This document shows, in pieces, positions 44,468-59,908 of a stretch of 64,000 nucleotides of DNA. The notes below the pieces were generated by a model, which saw only the letters and a program-made list of their open reading frames with translations, was not told the origin of the DNA and did no database searches. A program made the translations under genes and the position numbers. The stretch spans positions 21,553,260-21,617,259 of the forward strand of contig NC_065530.1 in the NCBI RefSeq assembly GCF_020184175.1. The letters are read 5' to 3'. Numbering within the stretch: the first letter of the stretch is position 1; every line of letters begins with the position of its first letter. Source of the stretch: Aphis gossypii. Its lineage: Eukaryota; Arthropoda; Insecta; Hemiptera; Aphididae.

Positions 44468-47400
44468 AGTTTCGTCGAATTATATACTAGGCTCGAATTC
44501 TTAGTATTTTCGGTTACATTTTATTTATATCATAACCTTGTTACAAGTAAATAATGTATATTAGACTAAAAACAAAAATACTTTTTATGAAATTGAGTCA
44601 TTTAAAATTTAAATTCAGTTCATCACTAATACTAGGTATAAGTATTTTAACTGAAACATCGATACAAGTTTTGATAGTGATGTCATTACAATAATATAAT
44701 AATAAATTAATAGGTATAATATTAAGTCTATCGATTGTGATAAATCAACAATAACAATATAATAATGCGTTATTTATGATGTTCGTTATTTTTTGCGCCA
44801 CGTGCGACGAGTGTGAATATTATATGAAATGATATAAATGTGTAACCAATAATTTGGTAAATTATTTTGTGGTGGTGTAAAATGACTGTTGTATTTCGGC
44901 AAAAACAACTATGATAAAACCGTATTTTCACGTAGGTACTGTGGAATAAAGTGGGAAAAAGAATGGAACGGATTTGGCATGGTTTTCATTTTAAACGGTG
45001 AGTTCGCTAAGCCTTTCGTTTGATTTATAGTCCCAATATTGTGCCAAAAATAATTGACAAGGTCCTCGTTGAGCCCGTGTACTTTCTGCAATATAAATGA
45101 CTCGATTCGACGTGTCTCTTTCACTATTCCATTCCAGCCGCTGCCTTCGACGGATTGTCTTCCAAAAATACGATGAGTATATTTTAGCCATTATATGGTA
45201 GAACTTAACAATGATAAATTCATTTTTTTTCTCGCAAGAAACAAAACATACCATCAGTACAAGAAGCGTATTCTACATTTTTTTTCGTTACACTTTTGTT
45301 ATCCAATATATTATATAACTGTATTATACGTATATACTTTCATCAACCAAACGCTGTACATATCTACGCTTTTATACGTCCTCTCCCCTTCCCCTTATAC
45401 GATATAAAACAGATTGGCAATCCGATTAAAGAAAAATGAAAAAGATATACATGGATGGTGTGCATCAACTGTACATTTGTATCGTTAACACAACAATAGA
45501 GGACTTTGTGGACTGTGAAATTAAATTATTGATAATTTTTTTTTTTAATCTTTTTGAAGATAATATAATAGTATTTGTCTATTGTGGATCGAACAATTTA
45601 TCTGGTCGCAATCGATATATTATAGGATCATAATATAGAATATTGTAAAATTTCACCAAAAAAAAAAAGAAAAAAGACAAAGTATTAAAAAAAAGTGAAT
45701 ATGCGTTTTAAAACATGAAAGTTTAAGTGCGATTTTTTTTCTAAATTACGTAGATCATTGATATCTAAGCATAATACTATTTAATATTACATCTTCTATG
45801 GACAAAATACGTTTTGATTCATTGTAATTTTACAAATGAATAACGCGTGTAACGTATACACACAAGGCTATATATGTATATACATTTATTAGCCACAATA
45901 TTGAAAGTGTAAACAGAATGGCAGGTTTTTTTTCCATTAAAACACGAAATGTAAATTGTTTGTTGTATTATTTAGTATGCTAAGTATTGAAATCGTTATA
46001 AAATTCCTTTTTGCAATATAAATTGTACATAGTTAAATTTAAAATAAGCATAATTTGCAATAGGTACCCATGTCTTTGCCTGAATTAAATAGGATTGTCC
46101 GTATTCAGAATTGTACGGATAAATGCTTTGTAAATTTGTATTAGAATTCAAACCTAGAAACGTGTGTACTAGAGTATTATGATTGCATTAAGTTTTACTC
46201 TCGTGTTACAAATTGACGGCCATTATCATACCTTTGTAGAAATAATATTTTTCTTTCGAATGGTCCTACTATACTGTTTGTATTATTATTAATATGTGTT
46301 AACTATAATGATTAAATACGGTACACCAAGATGGAAGAGTTCTTTCTTTCTCATAATTATTATAACTAAATGATTCAACTAAAATTAATGCTAAAATCTA
46401 AAGTTACAAAGTTAAACCAAACATTCTTGATTTGTATTTATTCTAATTCAATTTTAACATTCATTTAAAAGTAGTAGAACGTACTTCACCAATAAAATAT
46501 ATTCTATGAACACTTAAAATAACTTAACAATTATTTTCATTTAATCAATGTTAAGTACGATTAAATTTCCTATTACACGACTAGGTGCATGAGACATTTT
46601 AATTGGAATTAATGTATCGTCATAGGATTATTTAATTTTTAAATATAGTCATAAAAATTCTCTGTTCTCACGAACTAAAAACTCTATTAATTATTAGGTA
46701 TACCATAAAAATTTAATATACTAGTAATAATAAAATACTAATTTTTCACTATTCAGTTAGGGTGATAAATTAAAACAATCACAGTTTTTTTGAAAGTATT
46801 TAAGTGGATTAAATTATTTTATATTTTATACTTTAGACTATGACAACGAAATAATTTAGATTTTTTTTATCTTAATACTAAAATTAAGTTAATTTTTTTT
46901 TTTTTTTATAATTCAGGTAATTTTGACACTAAATATTATTTCTATTGGTATATAAAAAAGTAACAAAATTTAAACAATAACTTAATTTATCCTAACCTTT
47001 ATGTAATGCATACTGCATTTATCATTACAATTAAAAATTATTGATTATCTCGCTAATTAAATTAAAATTATTCATCTGTCTATTATTAGTTAAATTTTAA
47101 TGTAGTATAAATATTTAATAAAATGTAATGTTCCAATAACTAAAGATATTGTCGATTGTTTGCTTGATAAAAAAAAAAAAAGTAAATAATTCACCAAACA
47201 AACATTTTACGTATTGCAACGTTATATTGCCAAATAACAATATAAATATGTTAATCATAATATTTATGTGCATAGATATTGTTTTCATATACATTTATAT
47301 GTATGTTAAGTATTATTTATTTACTTGGGGAAAAAAGCAAGTGATGTTTTTCATACTTCGTAATAAAAATTAAGTAGCTGAGTAGACGTTTCAGTGTTTT

Positions 47401-47624
47401 AGCGGTCTACGAGACTGGCTCGGAAAAGGTCCCAACTGTGCAGTTTTGAAACCGAAACATAAACGAGTACCTACTAGGAATTTTGTTTTTGAATATTTCG
47501 ACGTGGAACAGTGCCCTCGAGTAGCTTTAATTTTACTTTGAGTTGACGAAACGCGTTGCAATCAAAAAGGTATAATATTTCTACGTAGGTATATGAATAT
47601 GATGTATACCATCATCCGACTTAC

Positions 47625-47654
47625 CTTAATGCTACCAAACATGGTAGAACTGGA
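47625..47654 (-). CDS. Candidate small 5' exon of the collagen gene
   Basis: A perfect donor AAG-GTAAGT follows an open 30-nt stretch encoding SSSTMFGSIK, which ends in phase 0 and so would join exon 1 (PDDDKEPE) in frame. An alternative acceptor (TCCAG) would start it at 47649. The acceptor side lacks a pyrimidine tract, which is the main weakness. It could instead be a start exon with ATG in context ACCATG. No domain match. Confidence 0.25.
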
Positions 47655-50600
47655 CTATTATTATTTTTTTAGTTTATTTTATACTACTTTAATATACATT
47701 GACTTCTATTTTCAGTATTTTTTTGTTCAGTAATTTTATAGGTCCTGGCAAACAAATATGTATACCTACATAAATACTTGATTTATAAAGGAAAAACGGT
47801 ACAAAAATAATAATAATAACAAAAATATTCATAGAACTTTTTGTGTGCGATTTGTGGTCACTAGCCAGTTTCCCAAAAACGACAATCTTATTTAGAATAC
47901 CATGGACTTTAAACTTCGCCCAAACCGTGTAATCTTTATGGTTGCTTTTATCTGCCAAGATATTTTTGAAATTTGTTTTCTTTCTTTGTTTAAAGTTTTA
48001 CTATGAATGTCGAAGTATATTATTATTTTTTTTTTGCATGGAAGATTTTTATGGGTTTTGGACAGAGATAACAAAAACGGGTAAACAACAAAAGTATACG
48101 GATTTAGATATTTTCAAATTTTCGTTTATATTTTCATTTCTTGTTATCGCACTAGAATATTGTCATGAATCGATATTGTGTTAACTAAATTTTATAATAA
48201 AATATATTATTCTTTTCCGTTTTATCTATTATACTAGTATTTCAATTGTAACAAATTTTTTTTATCATTAAAGTATTATTGTTATTATTAGCATTATTAT
48301 TTATATGTAATATATTAATATTAGTATCGTTGTGATTAAAACAGTATACCCTAATTATGAATAATACAATACTAATATTACAAAGTACGTAATTTACTGA
48401 AATGTTTTGAAAAAATATAATATTTATGTTAATATATTATTATCAAATATAATAGATTGGGAACTCTGTTTTAATTATTAATTAGATAGATTTTATTTTG
48501 ATGTATTTATTTTATAAACTGGTGTATGGTGTTTTTACACATTACTCAGATAATCAATTATTGTTGAAATCAGAATTGAAAAATACACATCACGGAACTT
48601 AATAATAATTAATAATATAATATAATATATCAATTGAAATGTTGATTAGTATAAATTGAATATTGGCTTAGATGACTCATAAATTATAACACATTTTTCG
48701 GTATACAAAGTTTGATCGGTTTCTTAGATTAATATGTAAATAGTACCACATCAATAATATTATGATAATTTAATCATTAAAACGCCTATAATTATTTTAG
48801 CTCTGAGCGCTATTTGTAATCTCTCTCTGACCCACGTGTAACATAAACAAAAATTATTCGCAAAAAATCATTTTTATAACCTTTGAATACACCTACCTAC
48901 CTATCTCAGTAAAATCATCTATTACAAAAATTATTTATAGATAATTATATTTTTAAGGGTACTACATATTTAATTGTTTGAATATAGTCTAAAAACAATT
49001 TAATACACATATGTGTAGGTAAATGTACCCATTTTTTCTATTTATTTAATAAAAATATAATCTTCTAAAAATATATATTTTTTAATACATAATTTTACGT
49101 GAAGACGTTTTATTTATGTTACACATGAGTGGTGGGTCTGAGAGAGAAAACAAATACTGCATTAATATTCTCTGAATTTTCAATTTTGTAATTAAAATTG
49201 ACATACGCTTTATATGCAATATTCATTTGAATACATAGGTATATAAGGTACTTTTAGACTTTTAGTTGAGAATTTATTTAATAAAATCCAATCAAAAGTT
49301 TCAAGGAAAAAATGACTATTTAATGGATCACTTCAGTTGGAACATTAAAAATAAAAATAGTTATCTATTTAAACATTGTAAATCGTTATATTTTAAGATA
49401 ATAATTATCCTATTAATTAATCTCTTCAGATTATTTTATTTTGTTTTGTTAAAATAATAGTTAATTTTTAATTCCATGAAAAAACATTTTACTTCCGTAT
49501 TTAAATAATGAAGTGGTAAATATCAAAATTAAACGAGTAGAATAACGAATAACCAATGTAAGACGTTATATTGATGTTTATATTATCATTAAATATGTTT
49601 TTAATTTATATATATTATAATATTATAAATACATATTTTATAATATTATTATGGTATTATACTGTTTAATTATTTCTAAATTTCTAATGTTTATAGTTTT
49701 TAAATTATAAGATATTATACTATATTGGTTATTAATTACGTTAAATATTAATACGAATATAGCTAATACTAATCTCTATCAGCATACTTTAAAAATGATT
49801 TATTTAATGTATGGAATCGTATAAAAAAATGTTAACTTATTATCCTGATCCATATCTAACATAACCATACATTTCTATATAGTATAAGCTTATCATTTAT
49901 TCAAATTCAATAAACAGTTGTGATTTAAAAACATCCATTAATTGTTTTTAAAAATAATATGAACTATATTTTTACTATTATTCTCTCCTATCTATGAGCA
50001 CACAGTTTATACAATATTTTAAAATCCAATACATTCTCATTAATCTTTATTATCAATAACCATTTTTAAAATAATATTATAATTACTTTTAAACATTTTA
50101 AACATTTATTCAGCAGTCAGGTTTTACTATTTAATGTTTAATGTAATGTATTTTTAATTTACTTTTTATGAAGTTGCACGTGTTATTTCAACTAAATTTT
50201 GTTAAAATTTAATAACTTCCAAGATAAAATAGTTTACAGATGAAAGCTAAAGCTAATAAATAAAACATAACACAAATAAACTATTTAATTTATACCGAAT
50301 AAGCATATTCGATGTATAATTCTGTATTTAATAGATAAATATTTAAATATTTTAAGCAGAACAAAATTACTATAAAATTATAAAATTGATTCTAAATTGT
50401 ATTAACAATTAAAATTTGGGATCTGTTTTATAACAAAATATACCTAACTTGGAATATAATCGGCAATCTATAGTATTATACAGTTTTTATATTATTAAAA
50501 ATATAAATAAAAATATCTTTCAATGATAATTAAATATTGTTACACTGTTCACACACTAATTTTTAATAGATATTGTTTTTCATCAAATATTCATAATCTA

Positions 50601-52901
50601 TATTTACTAACTACTATTGTATGTATAGATTTATAGATTATGATATGTAACAAAATTAAATAGGTACGTTATACTAAATGGTGTTAAATTAGCTAAATGT
50701 AGTAATGCAAGAATTAAATTCAATTTTAGCCAATTTTTTAAACACACAGGTATTTGTTCTTTTGTGTTGGAATAACTTTTATAATATTCGATCGAGTATA
50801 AGTTTTAGACATTTTAACATTTTAGAGGTATTTATGTATTATAGAAAATAACGCATGACCCAACTTAAAAACTCAATTTTTTGATAAAATTCATGTGGAA
50901 CTTTTTACTATTACACAGTCATAACCATCACTGTTAACACCTTCCATAATGCTAATCTAAAAATTAAAAAAAAACAATTGAAAAATACACTGTGCATAAA
51001 AAACATACCTATTATAAAATGATTTTTTTTTTTTTTTTTTAATAATTCAAAACCATGTAGTTCATACTTCTAAATGTTTTAAAAACACGAAACACTTTAT
51101 TTCACTTCGTTGAAGATATAATTTTCGGATAACTAAATTGAAAAACCATATTTATTTTAATAAAATTTTATTTAACATTTCAAACTTCGTTTGCATCAAT
51201 GATCATTAAAAAAAACTTTGAGTTCTGCTACAATATTATATATAGTATAAACTATATTTCTACGGGATTAGTATTATATATATTTGCTTTTTTTTTTAGA
51301 AATTTTTGCTCACAATTAACGACTGTGTCTGGCTTTGGTTTTGTAATCTGGCTAAAAAATTGTTGCGTGGTCTGTGAGTATTATGCGACATCATTTGCGA
51401 ACGTAATTAAAACAGGGAAAAGGCTATTTTAATTAAACGGGGTTAATGACTTTTTATTTGTGGCTAGACAAAGAATTTAAGTACGAACTTATATAATCGT
51501 CGAGTGTCTGTTGAACACTAGGCAGGTTCCAGGTGTAACGAATTACTAGACTTGGAAAAAACTGAAATGCGTTAAAACACATCTGGACACACAAGAAGAG
51601 AGGTTTAGAGATATGAAAAAATAATAATAACAATAAAACAACGATATATTTATCTAATTGCGTAATTAGCGCTTTTTTTCGTAATCATTTTTATTTCTAC
51701 ATTCATTTTTCATTCTGCAAAGGTAAAAAAAAATATACGAATTTTAAAATAAAAAGGTGTAGGTAGTTTTCAAAAACTTAACCTCAGCTATTAAAAAGTC
51801 GATTTATTCTTAAAATGTCTAATTACAAGCATAGAATTTGTGCCACAAAAGTCAGTTGTTAGAGGTTTTCTTTTTTGTAATCCAGCGTATTGTTGATTTA
51901 TTTTTTGGAATTACATTATTATATTATTATCACATGGACTCTTTTTACGTTATACATGTTACCCCGGGGACAAGGGAAAACCGACATTGGTCAGACTTGT
52001 ACTAAACAAATAAAAAAAAAAAAAATAAAAATAACTAAATTATGTATGGGACGAATATATAAACTATAAATTACAAAACTATCGAATTGACAACTTAAGT
52101 TAAATTTTTAACTTTAATCGTGTTTTGTTCATTTTCTAGTCTCATATAATATACAGTTATGTGTTGTATTGTGTACATTCATTATTTCAAAAAGTTCTAT
52201 TTTATTTTTTTTTTTTGTTTGAATAATATCTAACTATAACATATTTTCTTTGTACCTACGGATACAATATTTTTGAATCATAATATATATTTTTAATTTT
52301 ATAGCTTGAGGAAAATAAATATATTTTTTTTTTTTTTGAAGTGTTTTCTATATAAACAAATTAAAATTTGATTGAGCAATTTATAATTTAGAAATATTTA
52401 AAGTTTAGATAAGCGGAATAAATCAATACTATGTTAGGTATCGTTGTGCTACTCTAGACAACTCACTTAAATGGAAATATAATTAATAATTTAAAATTAT
52501 TTTTTTTCGACATAATTTTATTTTAAATTATATAGGTACAAATATGTTTCCAAAAACGTCAACATTTTTGAAATAATGAGCGGATTTAAAATGACTACCT
52601 AGTAAATATTGCATAATTATATTTTAGGTAATATCTGTTGTTTCTTCATAAATTTTAACTGTATTATTAATAAGTGATAACTTTTCTTATATATCTACTA
52701 TATAATAATTAATAAATATTATACTATAATAAATTAATGACTGACATATTGAAATTTTTCTATAACCTATAACTACAAAACACTAACTAATATTATAAAA
52801 TAAACATTTTACAACCATCAATAATATATGGTATTCTTGGTTAAAATATAAGTCACGCAAACAAATGCATTTATAAACATTATAGTGATGTAAGTACTTA
52901 C

Positions 52902-52993
52902 AAAACACCTTGAAATATGGCTATGAACGTAATACTTTTGTCTTCCACGATAATTATACAACGGTGGATACACCGCAAAACGATTAAAATCAT
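52902..52993 (-). CDS. Candidate first exon with hydrophobic N-terminus
   Basis: ATG at 52993 opens 30 codons beginning MILIVLRCIHRCIIIV and ends in a TTTT-GTAAGT donor, leaving two bases. That phase would suit the shorter 25-nt version of the 47.6-kb candidate. The hydrophobic start could be a signal peptide, though the interspersed Arg/His are not ideal. AT-rich DNA makes chance frames of this size common. Confidence 0.15.
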
Positions 52994-55900
52994 GCTCAAT
53001 ATGTAGCGGTATATGTTGAATTATGAGGTTAATTAAGATGAATTAATGTATCAAATGGATTTTAGTATTCGTAATGTAAGTACGTTTAAATATTGTACAT
53101 TTGAATGATATAATAAATAATTTTTAGTAAATATGCAAGAAACCTAGTATAGACTTACAGTCATGTATTTCAGTATTTTGCACGATATAGATATATTCAT
53201 TATTCACATTATTGTAGTTTTAGGTAACTGTTAACAAATTTAATTTATAATAAAGTATAAACCACTATCAATAAAAAAAATCTTTTTTGTCATTCTATCT
53301 GTTCATTTATAATTATTTTTATGCATCAACATATAATACTCTGGGTCTCCTCAAGAGTTTTTCTACGAGAACTAGTATTTTTTTTGAATTTGAATGAAAT
53401 AAATAAATACATAATTATTATTTAAAGTAATAGACATCTTAATTAAATATTCTATAATCAATGATAATATGTCTAAATTTATCAAAGTTAATATACCTAA
53501 TATTAAATTAATAAGATAACTTAAACAATAAAATAATCGATAATCAATACGAATATAATATAAACATTAATTTATTTACAACAATACGATAAAAATTTGT
53601 AAGCCATACATTCAACCTAATAAATAATATTTTCAAGTATCAACCTTATACAAAATATTATAAACTAATGATAACTATAATTGATAATTAATAATCCAAT
53701 TACATACCTATTTTCATTTTTGGTAAAGAAAAAAGTTGTATATTTGTATTTTTACAATTTGATTTCTAACAATTTAAAACAAAACACCACATTATAAAGA
53801 GTTTTAATATAAAATTAATTTTGAAATATTTTTTTAACGACTTAAGAGCAAAACACACTTCTATACTAACGTATCACTGTGTCTAAAGTCTTAATGTAGT
53901 AGTCTATAATAAAAAAACAATGTTACCGTGACTCTTCGATCAATGTCAAAGAGCTTAGAAACAACTTATTATACGTATTACGATTACAATGAACTTATGT
54001 AAATAATTAAAAACTTAGATGGCTACACTGTAGGGTGGTGCACATGCACTTTATGTTGAAATGAGACAAATGTATCAGTAAAATTTTTGTGGGAAGGTTA
54101 GGTCTAATCAATACTATTTCGTACAGCACAGACTCCTGCAGTATAGTATAGTACTGTGAAAAATCTCACTTCGGCTCGGAGATAAGTTTGAAAAATAGCA
54201 TCACAGGTTCCTGACAACTTCAATTTTTTTTTACCCCCAGTGGTAAAATTTATGTAGTACCTATGTACTGAATACCCCATAAACATTGGATACACTTTAA
54301 CCTTCTTCTCTTCTCCGATCGGGAAAATAAATTTAGCAAACGTACGATTATTACATAGGTTTATTTTATCGATGTTAAATGTTTTCTGAGGCGGTGAAAT
54401 ATACTGCTGGTACCTACTATCAACAACAAGTATCGTAGATTACGAAATAGGGAGCCAGTCAACGAATTTATCGTGAAACTATTATATGAATTGTAATTAT
54501 TTTATAGACATATCATTTTAGCTCGTAGGATGATATTATTGTGGTATATACATGACTTTCCGCACTCCTCTGTTGAAACATATTGAATTCCATTTATACA
54601 AACGACAAACATGAACACACACACACACATACCCACATAGATTCAACTGCACGTGAGTTTACCATATCCCACGTGATTCGTTGTAGCGGTTAGCAATTTC
54701 CTCCTGAAGATAGTGTGTGCGTGTGTGTTTGTTGTGTGTGTTCTCCAGAGCTTCGAAAATTAATTCTATTGCTAATTAATGCTCGGGGGTTTGTGGTTTT
54801 GGATAAGTAAACATGGTTTGGGAGTAACTGGAAGACTATAACCGTACTGTTACTCGATATGGGAGTGAGGCGGAAGATTATACGCGCGGTAGGTTATTGG
54901 TCATTACGAAACTTTTTGTTATTGCCGAAACAATTACATTTTTTTTTCTTGCTACAGTTTGCTTTATTAAAACCACTAATTCACATTTATTCGTATACAA
55001 CACCACCACAGATGATACAAAGTGGTATACCTATCGCGCACAATATTTGTTTTATTGTTATTATACTGAATTTTGAAGTAAAAATATTTAAATATTTGTA
55101 TACAAAATTGGATTGTGAAATGAGTTCGCAGAAAATGTTTTGAATACAATAAAATAATTGTATTACTCAAATGAAATTTAAAAATAAAAAACTGAAAAGT
55201 ATAAGTAAGTATTGTTTTTGTACCTAATAATATTTTGGTAGATTACAGTATATAATTATTTCACACAAAACTATTTAATAAATAAACATAGTATTTTATA
55301 ACCAAAATATATTTAAGATATATATATATATATTATATATAAATTATATTTATTTTTAGTATTTATAAACAGTTTCTGGTTTGTTATTAAAAAAAAAAAA
55401 AAAATGTTAAATAAATTAATATTATACGATTTAACGTTCTAAACTAACTTTATAAGTGAATAATGGTATAATATTGTTAAATAACATATATATAATAATA
55501 TTACCTATACTCTAATAAGCATTATACAAATTAAACTATAGGCTCAAGAAAAGCACATAGTTATTTGTAAGTTTTCAAATGAGGACATAAGGTTTATGGA
55601 AATGCTAGTTGCATAATAGCAGTACTTATGTTATAATATTATAATTGGTATGTGATTAAATATACTTATATCCTATACAATAAATTATTAATTAGTACAG
55701 TTAATAGTTAGTAGTAGAAGACAATCTGATTATTTCAATAAATTGATATTATTTATAAGTTTGAAATTAATTGGTACTTTGGAAGAAATATTCAAAACTT
55801 TTTGGGCAATTACATTTAAATGTAAGTAACTCTAACACAAGTATTTAGTTATTAATATTATAAAAATATTTCTAATAACCTATCTGATATTTTATTTAAA

Positions 55901-58900
55901 TAGAAAAATTACAGTTGGAAATTATATATTCTCTAACTTATTAAGGTCAAAGTTTAAACGTTAACTCTAAGTTTATGTTACTTAAAATTTAAAACAAATT
56001 TAGTATTTTATTAATGTGGATTAACAATTATTAGAAATAAATAACAAAAGTTATTCTTATTTTATTAAATTTTATTTATGTAGTACTTTTTTTTTTTTAT
56101 AATAATTATAAATTTAAGCAAAATAATTTATTTGCATATAGTCAATTGATTTTTTATTTAAGTAGATATAAATTATTATAGTTTTATTACTTAAACTGTA
56201 TTTATATAATTGACACTTTTATTTTATTTTTAATTCATTACGATTTTAAAAAGTTCAAATACAAAAACCAACATTTAGGTAAGTAATTTATTTTGTCTAC
56301 ACTATACAGATATTATTTGATACTAATTTCCATAGTCTATAATAATAATAATATTTACACATAATATATATTTTTCATTTTTCATTTTGATTTTAAAATG
56401 ATATGTTTTTTTTATATTTGGAAAATACTTGACATTAGAGCAATAATTTACATGTGCCATATCATGTATCATTTATAAATTAACAGTAGAACGACGAACA
56501 GAAGTTTATAAAACTGCAACATTTTTATGTGAAAAATGGTTGATAAAAGTAGTTTTAATCATGTCGATTGATTTATAGATAGCCTACAAGTTATAAATAA
56601 TAGTTAGTAATTTTATGATATATATCTACTATAACTTAGTTTCTATAACTATATTATAGTTAATGTTAATTATTTGTTTGGTTTTTTAATTCAAAAAAAA
56701 AAAATAAATAAATAAAATAAAATAAACTTTTAATTAATATATGTGATTCTGCTAATCTCAGTAAGCGTATTAACATGGAAAATGAGAGTTAATGTAGTTG
56801 AATTAGCATCTTTAACTATTAACTAATAATGTTACTTTATTTATTTGTGATTATAAAATAATAAATTGTGTTAAATCAATTTATATTATAATTTTAATTT
56901 ATTTAATTAGGCGTATTTATAATACTATTAATAAAAATTAAATTGTTATTTTTTCTATGAGTATGTGTAAATATTGCTATTTAAGGTGTAGTAAAACGAT
57001 TTTTAATTGGAAATGATTTTTAGTTTTTTTGTTGAAAAATGTTTGCCAACATTTCTCAGTAGGTATGACGTTTTTGGTATTATTTTTTTTAGTTACATTT
57101 CTAAATGACGTTAAATAAACATAATATACATCTGATTAATTCTAAAAGTTAAATACTATTTTCTTATAATGATCATTTTCTGCCACAAACTGATGAGGGT
57201 CAAATACTCAAATCCTTTTTGTATACGAGTGAACAAATATTTTATGATATTCTGTCAATCACTTACAAATAAATAATATTTCTATCATAAATTTCATAAA
57301 TTTATAAATATGTAACCTATTTAAATAATGTATTCAAATTCCATTGAAGGATACAATTTAGGATACCTAAATGTCGTTTGATTTCTGTAAAAATACGAAT
57401 TATGTGGTACGAGAAATTTTTAAAATGTATAATATTTTTAATATATAAATAATTGTATGAGTTAGTCACTATGAAAATCATTGTATTATGTAAATGTAAA
57501 TGTCAATAAAATGCACTAATATGATGTTATAGACTTATAGTATTGAAAATGTTCACAACGGGTTTTGTGAAATGATAAATATTTCATGGATGTAGAACAT
57601 ATTGTATGTACAACACTGTTGTAGACTTAAGGTATTAAGTTTTTTTAAGTTTAGGTCAAATGAAGTATCATAATAAGACAATTAGTCGAATAGTTATAGA
57701 TAAGATTCAAAACAAAATATATTTAATTAGTAAAAGATACAACTAAAAATTAAGTAAGTCAATCTGCTGTAATAGTAATAGCAATTTATGATGTTTTGGT
57801 TTTCCATTATTCCTATATTAATAAGAAAAGAACGATGAATTATTTTTTGTTTAGTTTTTACTATTTAAATTATAAAGCAAAAAATAGATCCAATTTTATA
57901 TTAGAAATTATACTCAAAGTCAAAAACTTAATTATTTTTATTCAAAAGATGACGTTAGTCACATCTAAAAAAAAAATAAAACCTTTATTGTAAAACCAAT
58001 ACAATATTTATAACTTCACTCGGGATCTGATAAAAAGTCACTTATGTATTGATATTCTTGTATAATAATATTATTCTGTTCTTATTTTTAAAAATTTAAA
58101 GAGCTCCAAATTAAGTATTATTATATTCTATATACAATTATAATATGTTATAGATGTATCTGTAATTACCTAGGTGAAAATTTATAGTTATAAAATTATT
58201 GTTTTAATTTTTTGTCTTTTAATTTTTTTTCTAAAACTCCAATATTTCATGCTGAACATACAGAGTGATAATAATAGCACTCACAGTTCCGGCCAAGTTT
58301 TGTTTTTGGATTAATAAATCCACTTATATGTATATGGCATTAATACAATACTATATAATAAACCGAAGAGCTGTGAGATAAATTTATTTATAAACCCGAA
58401 AGTACCATAACTATACCTAGGTACCATAAATATCATGCATAACACATATATAATAATAGTAAATAAATATTGTTATATTATATCTTCAACAAGCATCCAA
58501 GAGGTCGTATGAGAATATAGTGTAGCCAAAAGGGTACAATTATTTAATTATGTATAATATTATATTTTACATTGTATATATCGTATATATTTTACATATT
58601 TTATAGAACAGGCTTGAAAATAACAAATGTTTGTAAATGAAACAAACATATACAAAATGTTTTGACTATTTTACCATGTCTAGAAAATATTTGACGACAA
58701 TTTTAATTACCTATCTACGAATACGAATATTTGTTTTTGATTTGTTTTTTTTTTTTTTTGCTCAATAAAATCGATTTTGTCCATCCTTGAAGTTGCATGT
58801 ATAAACTACTATATTTAATAATTAATTTTTCAATTTTATAGATGCTTTTTAAAAGTACTGGATATTTATATACCCCCAAAAGTATCAACTAGATTCAATT

Positions 58901-59908
58901 TGCTACTTAAAAATTGAAAACAGTTTTTTTTTCTATTTTTAAAGTGTCTTCAGGTTTAAAAAAACACCATATAACATTTTGCCAATACATTTATTGGTCT
59001 GATCAGAATTTGATAAACCACAGTACTTATATTATATACAGAATACAATACGCTCATAAATATGATAATATGCAAATTGAAAACTATGATACAACGTGAA
59101 TACAAAACAAAAAGAAATAATGATTGATTTAAAAAGAAACAGTATTTAATATAAATCACTATTAAAGATAATATCATTTAATAATTATGGTATGTAATAT
59201 ATTTATGGTTTTTTAACGCGTGTTGTATAACCATGGTTTATTTTATTTTGCTGTTATAAGTTATCTCTGTTTATAATGAATAATATATTATGTTTTCTTC
59301 CAAATCCAATAAAGGAAAACTATTTTATAGATATATGTAACTATTGTTTTTAAATTTAGAAGTAAAAAATAATAATCATCAATAGTAAATACCAATCATA
59401 ATTTTATTTTATTCAAAACAATGTACAAAACTTAGTAGGTACTTATAAAAACTGAGTAAATAATTATAAAATTTTATCTGAAAGAGTATTGTTTTTATAT
59501 TACTCGACTTTTATTAAAGATTCGACGAAATAATAAGTTATAAGTCGTTTCCATATGAAACAATATTTGCTATTCGTTGATCTTAGTTTATTAGTTTATA
59601 AATATTTTATTATATTATAAGAAATATTAATTGAAATATACATCGCGTATGAATAATATATAATAAGTACATGCCTAATTTATATAAATTATTATATTCT
59701 ACTAAATATGTTAAAAAGACTAAGGTAAATAACAAATTATGATATAAAACATAATATTGTGTAGGTATTACCTAAGTACATTATATTATGGACTTAAATA
59801 CAAAGATGGGCTTGGGAATACTCACTACTCGGCCTGCCTGGACTATTTTAACCCTTCCTTAAGATAATATTTAACTTTATTATCATGTCTATGTTTTATA
59901 GTCTATAC

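Larger units (their letters stand above)
43300..59908. other. AT-rich DNA, probable 5' intron or upstream region
   Basis: Apart from the two candidate exons and the inverted repeat at 44.4 kb I see no gene. GC-richer islets, which may be regulatory or old repeats, lie at 44930-45180, 47380-47600, 51480-51600 and 54600-54900 (the last with an (AC)n run near 54613-54627 and GT-rich runs at 54712-54745). Short frames throughout are AT-driven and match nothing I know. Confidence 0.5.

Noticed and set aside
44991..45254. Minus-strand frame in a GC-richer islet
   Set aside because: No recognisable domain, no suitable splice sites, and a second overlapping frame of similar quality.
58270..58307. 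Possible small minus-strand exon (DLLIQKQNLAGT) before a GTGAGT donor
   Set aside because: Looks superficially like the start of a thrombospondin-N domain but is too short, has a weak acceptor and no neighbouring domain exons.
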